DNA of 64,000 bases from Ilyomonas sp965199905 (lineage in GTDB: Bacteria > Bacteroidota > Bacteroidia > Chitinophagales > Chitinophagaceae). Shown piece after piece: positions 61,021 to 64,000 of the stretch. A program made the translations under genes and the position numbers. The notes below the pieces were generated by a model. That model ran no database searches. It worked only from the letters and a program-made list of their open reading frames with translations, and had not been told where the DNA came from. The DNA is taken from assembly GCA_965199905.1 (NCBI GenBank), contig OZ241366.1:1736001-1800000 (forward strand), given 5' to 3'. Position 1 is the stretch's first letter. Each line of letters begins with the position of its first letter.

Positions 61021-62163
61021 TTATTGCAGCAAGCTTTTAAATGAAGGCTGAAGATAGTTTTGCAGGTCGCTGATATTGATTGCTATATCTATTTGCCCTG
61101 CAGCATAAGAACTGATTTCGTAAGGCACATAAGAAAACACAAGCTGCTTACTTGTTGCATAAAAGTTTTTGTTGGGTTCAATTTTATTGTCGAAAAGTCC
61201 GCCATCTGTGAGTGGCTGAGATGGCTTTAAGTTATTGCTTTTCCGGTAACTGCTTTCTAACAAAGAACTTATCTGTTGCAAGCCCTGTGGTGTAAGAATC
61301 CGGGATAAAGTAATCACTTGCTTATTGACAAGATTTAGAGGAATATAAGCTGTTCCATAATTGCCATGGGCGCCACCTGTATACGAATAAGTTGAGTAAG
61401 CAAAGACGATCATCTTGCTGTTTTGATAACACAAAGCAATATTATCCTGCATCTCATAAGAAAAGCTTGACGGACTTTCTTTCATCTCTTCTATATCATC
61501 TTTTGTAAGTTTATTATCACTTTTATAATCATTGAAAAAAGCTTTGCCTGACTGATGAAAAACAGAATCGATATTGATTGTTTTTGCTTTAGGAAGAAGC
61601 TGTTCTGCTATTTGTTTTTTAATAAACTCATCAGTGGCTGATGAGCCTGTCGGCCAGACGGTTGATATCTCGGCTAAGGCTTGTGGTGATGAGTTCAAAG
61701 TATCTACCAGCTTTATTGAATCCTGCCAAAACTGATACGAAAATTTTACAGACATATCTGCTTCGGAAAGCTTTACAGGCAATGTTTTGCTGTTAAATAA
61801 CCATGAGCCATCTGCGTTGGCTCCATCAAAATGTAGTGTGAATGTTTCTGATGAATCCTGTTGATAAGCAAAGAGTGTTATTTTCCCTTTCGAGGTTGTA
61901 TTATCGCCGCCACTGAAATAAATGGGTTGTTCTTTCGAATCGTAATAATAATAGCCGGAATATTCCTGCTTTTGGGCATACAAGTACATCGTAACAGGAT
62001 ACGTTCCTATTGTTCCTTTCAGCAATATAAAATAGTTATCTTTTTTATTTGCTGGTGTTTGTGCAACGTTGGAATCAGCTGATGGAATTTCTTCGCTTTT
62101 ATTTTCGTCAGACTGGCAACTAAACAACAAAACAGGAAGCAGCAACAGCAAAATATATTTCAT
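61021..62163 (-). CDS. DUF3298 (RsiV-like) lipoprotein
   Basis: 380 residues. Lipobox LLFS-C makes Cys16 the lipid anchor. A linker QSDENKSEEIPSADSNVAQT follows, then a beta-rich N-terminal half with TIGTYPVTMYLYAQKQEYSG and YYYDSKEQPIYFSGG. The C-terminal half carries the DUF4163/DUF3298 pattern: YQNSKMIVFAYSTYSYTGGAHGNYGT with the GGAHG signature, PLNLVNKQVITLSRIL and LFDNKIEPNKNFYATSKQLVFSY. The same domain in RsiV of Bacillus binds lysozyme, but here it stands alone on a lipoprotein with no anti-sigma part. The function is probably envelope-related; this is inference. Confidence 0.88.
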   Translation of the reverse strand: MKYILLLLLPVLLFSCQSDENKSEEIPSADSNVAQTPANKKDNYFILLKGTIGTYPVTMYLYAQKQEYSGYYYYDSKEQPIYFSGGDNTTSKGKITLFAYQQDSSETFTLHFDGANADGSWLFNSKTLPVKLSEADMSVKFSYQFWQDSIKLVDTLNSSPQALAEISTVWPTGSSATDEFIKKQIAEQLLPKAKTINIDSVFHQSGKAFFNDYKSDNKLTKDDIEEMKESPSSFSYEMQDNIALCYQNSKMIVFAYSTYSYTGGAHGNYGTAYIPLNLVNKQVITLSRILTPQGLQQISSLLESSYRKSNNLKPSQPLTDGGLFDNKIEPNKNFYATSKQLVFSYVPYEISSYAAGQIDIAINISDLQNYLQPSFKSLLQ

Positions 62164-62201
62164 AAAGTAAAGTGATTTTACAGAAGCGCAAAAGGCAATA
62201 A

Positions 62202-63200
62202 CTATTCCGCTTCTGCAAGTTCGTAGCTACGATAAAATTGTTCAACTTCTTCCAGCACTTCGTTAATTTCGGCAACGCTGTTCAGGTGCACCAGCTTTTG
62301 CCGGTATTCTTTTATGCCGGCATATCCTTTCAAATAGTTCGCATAATGTCTTCGCATTTCCAACACACCCAACACTTCTCCTTTCCATTCAACCGACTTA
62401 TGCAAATGCTGGCGAATCACTTGTACACGCTGTTCTATGGCTGGCGATGGAAGAGTTTCGCCGGTGGCTAAATAATGTTTTACTTCATTAAAAATCCAGG
62501 GATAACCAATGGCAGCGCGACCTATCATAATGCCATCTACGCCGTATTTATTTTTATATTCCAAAGCCTTTTGCGGGTTATCGATATCACCATTGCCGAA
62601 GATGGGAATCTGTATGCGCGGATTATTTTTTACAGCAGCAATCAGGCGCCAGTCGGCCTCGCCTTTATACATCTGCGCGCGTGTGCGGCCATGAATGGCA
62701 AGGGCTTGTATGCCTACATCCTGCAGGCGCTCGGCAACCTCTTCTATGTTCTTGCTGTTATCATCCCAGCCTAATCTTGTTTTTACAGTAACCGGTTTCG
62801 TTGTGCCATCTACCACCGCTTTGGTTAGGCGCACCATCAGGTCAATATCTTTCAGTACGGCAGCACCTGCGCCTTTGCACACTACTTTTTTTACAGGGCA
62901 CCCGAAATTAATATCAACCAAATCAGGATTCACGGCATCTACAATGCGCGCACTCATCGCCATAGCTTCTTCATCGCCACCAAATATCTGGATACCGATT
63001 GGTCGCTCTTCTTCATAAATATCCAGCTTCTGCCGGCTTTTAATGGCATCGCGTATCAAGCCTTCGCTGCTGATAAATTCGGTGTACATCAAATCAGCGC
63101 CGGCCGCTTTGCAAACGGCGCGAAACGGCGGATCGCTTACGTCTTCCATCGGCGCCAGCAGCAAAGAAAAATCGGGCAGCTTTATATTTCCTATGTTCAT
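62202..63200 (-). CDS. dusB: tRNA-dihydrouridine synthase B
   Basis: 332 residues. FMN-binding opening LLLAPMEDVSDPPFRAVCK, substrate strand RPIGIQIFGGDEEAM, the catalytic-cysteine block VDINFGCPVKKVVCKGAGAAVL (Cys101), KPVTVKTRLGWDD, AIHGRTRAQMYKGEADW, PIFGNGDI and GVDGIMIGRAAIGYPWIF. The C-terminal helical domain binds tRNA (residues about 245-330). Family knowledge: NADPH-dependent reduction of uridine in the D loop. The gene is 38 bases upstream of the DUF3298 gene on the same strand, so they may be cotranscribed. Confidence 0.95.
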   Translation of the reverse strand: MNIGNIKLPDFSLLLAPMEDVSDPPFRAVCKAAGADLMYTEFISSEGLIRDAIKSRQKLDIYEEERPIGIQIFGGDEEAMAMSARIVDAVNPDLVDINFGCPVKKVVCKGAGAAVLKDIDLMVRLTKAVVDGTTKPVTVKTRLGWDDNSKNIEEVAERLQDVGIQALAIHGRTRAQMYKGEADWRLIAAVKNNPRIQIPIFGNGDIDNPQKALEYKNKYGVDGIMIGRAAIGYPWIFNEVKHYLATGETLPSPAIEQRVQVIRQHLHKSVEWKGEVLGVLEMRRHYANYLKGYAGIKEYRQKLVHLNSVAEINEVLEEVEQFYRSYELAEAE

Positions 63201-63218
63201 TTTTCTTGTTGTATGGTT

Positions 63219-63382
63219 GTATTATGTAGTAGGTATCAGGATATGAAATTTGTACATTATTCTATTTTTTTGTCTGTATAAAGCCGAATGCCTGCTATGT
63301 TTATTCATTGGTATCAGGACTTACTACATAATACTTATTACTTACTACAACATACTTAATACTTACTACATAATACAACGAA
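63219..63382. repeat. 21-base tandem repeats and matching inverted copy upstream of dusB
   Basis: Three consecutive 21-base units begin at 63320, 63341 and 63362 (ACTTACTACATAATACTTAT type). GTATTATGTAGTA at 63219-63231 is the exact reverse complement of TACTACATAATAC found at 63323-63335 and 63365-63377. The motif is related to the AT-rich arms at 52831-52931. It lies between divergent dusB and the CPBP gene. Confidence 0.75.
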
Positions 63383-63412
63383 CTTATCTTCGCAAAGATA
63401 GATACAGTATTA

Positions 63413-64000
63413 TGAATACAATGTACGAAGGCGATTCGCGCAACATCAGTCCGTTTGGTAAGCTGGGTATTTTAATCGGGCTTTTGGGTGTGGGCTTTAT
63501 ATTGGCGGGCGTGGTGTCGCTGGTGGTTGTTATGAGTATGCTTCATGTGCCATTAACCCAGATGGCAGCCGCTATTCTCGACCCAAAAAATATACAAGCC
63601 ATGAGGGTTGTTCAGATCCTGAGCACGCTTGTATTGTTTGCTGTACCGGCATTTTTATTTGCGGTGATTGTAAACCGTAAACCCATAAACTATTTAGGTT
63701 TTGCAGGCAGCGCAAATTTCCGGCAGTTTTATATTGTACTTCTTATCGTGATAGCCGCTTTGTTTACCCAAAGCCTGATGACGCAAATTAATGAGCTGAT
63801 ACCTATTTCCAAAAGTCTCGAAATAAAATTCAAGCAAATGGAAGATGAGTATGCGAAGGAAGTATTGGCGATGGCGCAGATGAAGAACTTCAGCGATTAT
63901 CTGTATGCGTTATTCCTGATTGCTTTGCTGCCCGCTGTTTTTGAAGAAATGTTTTTTCGCGGTGCTTTGCAACAAACGTTTATCGGTTTGTTTCGCAATG
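63413..64000 (+). CDS. CPBP family intramembrane metalloprotease, N-terminal part
   Basis: The frame runs off the right edge; 196 residues are visible from MNTMYEGDSRNISPFGKLGI. Hydrophobic segments lie at about 19-46 (LILIGLLGVGFILAGVVSLVVVM region), 73-92 (STLVLFAVPAFLFAVIV), 107-127 (YIVLLIVIAALFTQS) and 165-180 (YLYALFLIALLPAV). The first metalloprotease motif EEMFFRG (Glu-Glu-x3-Arg) follows at once. The family covers CAAX-protease-like and bacteriocin-self-immunity enzymes. The remaining metal-binding motifs are outside the window. Substrate unknown. Confidence 0.9.

Overview
The window looks like a chromosomal segment of a Bacteroidota bacterium, most likely of the Chitinophagaceae type. 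This rests on a TamA-like lipoprotein next to TamB, a DUF2480 protein, a DUF6660-type protein beside a TonB-dependent receptor, very long double-domain FtsX/MacB permeases ending in NPVKSLRTE, and at least one promoter of the Bacteroidota TTTG-N19-TAnnTTTG kind. No tRNA, rRNA, CRISPR array, prophage or intact insertion sequence was seen.

Layout. 1-5.3 kb: the 3' end of a heavy-metal RND efflux pump, then a HIT hydrolase, greA, a crotonase, a decayed toxin-antitoxin pair and a sugar nucleotidyltransferase. 5.4-13.0 kb: tamL-tamB, an outer-membrane assembly pair. 13.0-14.3 kb: four small stress/membrane proteins with overlapping ends. 14.6-21.0 kb: a lipid A-type acyltransferase, nadB, a single MacB-like permease, a KTSC protein, a methyltransferase and a DUF4097 repeat protein. 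21.2-43.6 kb: nine consecutive paralogous ABC permeases of about 800 residues, all on the minus strand, with no ATPase, adaptor or outer-membrane partner. 44-46.7 kb: a lipoprotein and an AT-rich, gene-poor stretch with frameshifted ORFs. 46.7-49.2 kb: a TonB-dependent receptor and its small partner. 49.5-51.9 kb: hisD and hisG with a histidine leader peptide and attenuator. 52-54.7 kb: an SDR, an arginase-family protein with missing metal ligands, and DUF2480. 55.4-59.9 kb: a four-gene sugar-oxidation operon (SDR, gluconate dehydrogenase subunit 3-like, GMC flavoprotein, GH1-like hydrolase). 60.3-64 kb: an alpha/beta hydrolase, a DUF3298 lipoprotein, dusB and the start of a CPBP protease.

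The most striking signal is a composite regulatory module present three times: before the first permease gene (43.7 kb), before the eighth (26.1 kb) and before the DUF4097 gene (21.1 kb). Each copy has a sigma-54-like TGGCA-N6-TTGAA element and, about 73-76 bp upstream, a dyad built on GGTGTTC/GAACACC next to a GTACG box. The geometry resembles an enhancer-dependent promoter and would tie the permease bank and the DUF4097 protein into one regulon. Other items worth attention are the his attenuator, a dispersed repeat of about 90-100 bp found in four intergenic places, and the fossil toxin-antitoxin locus.
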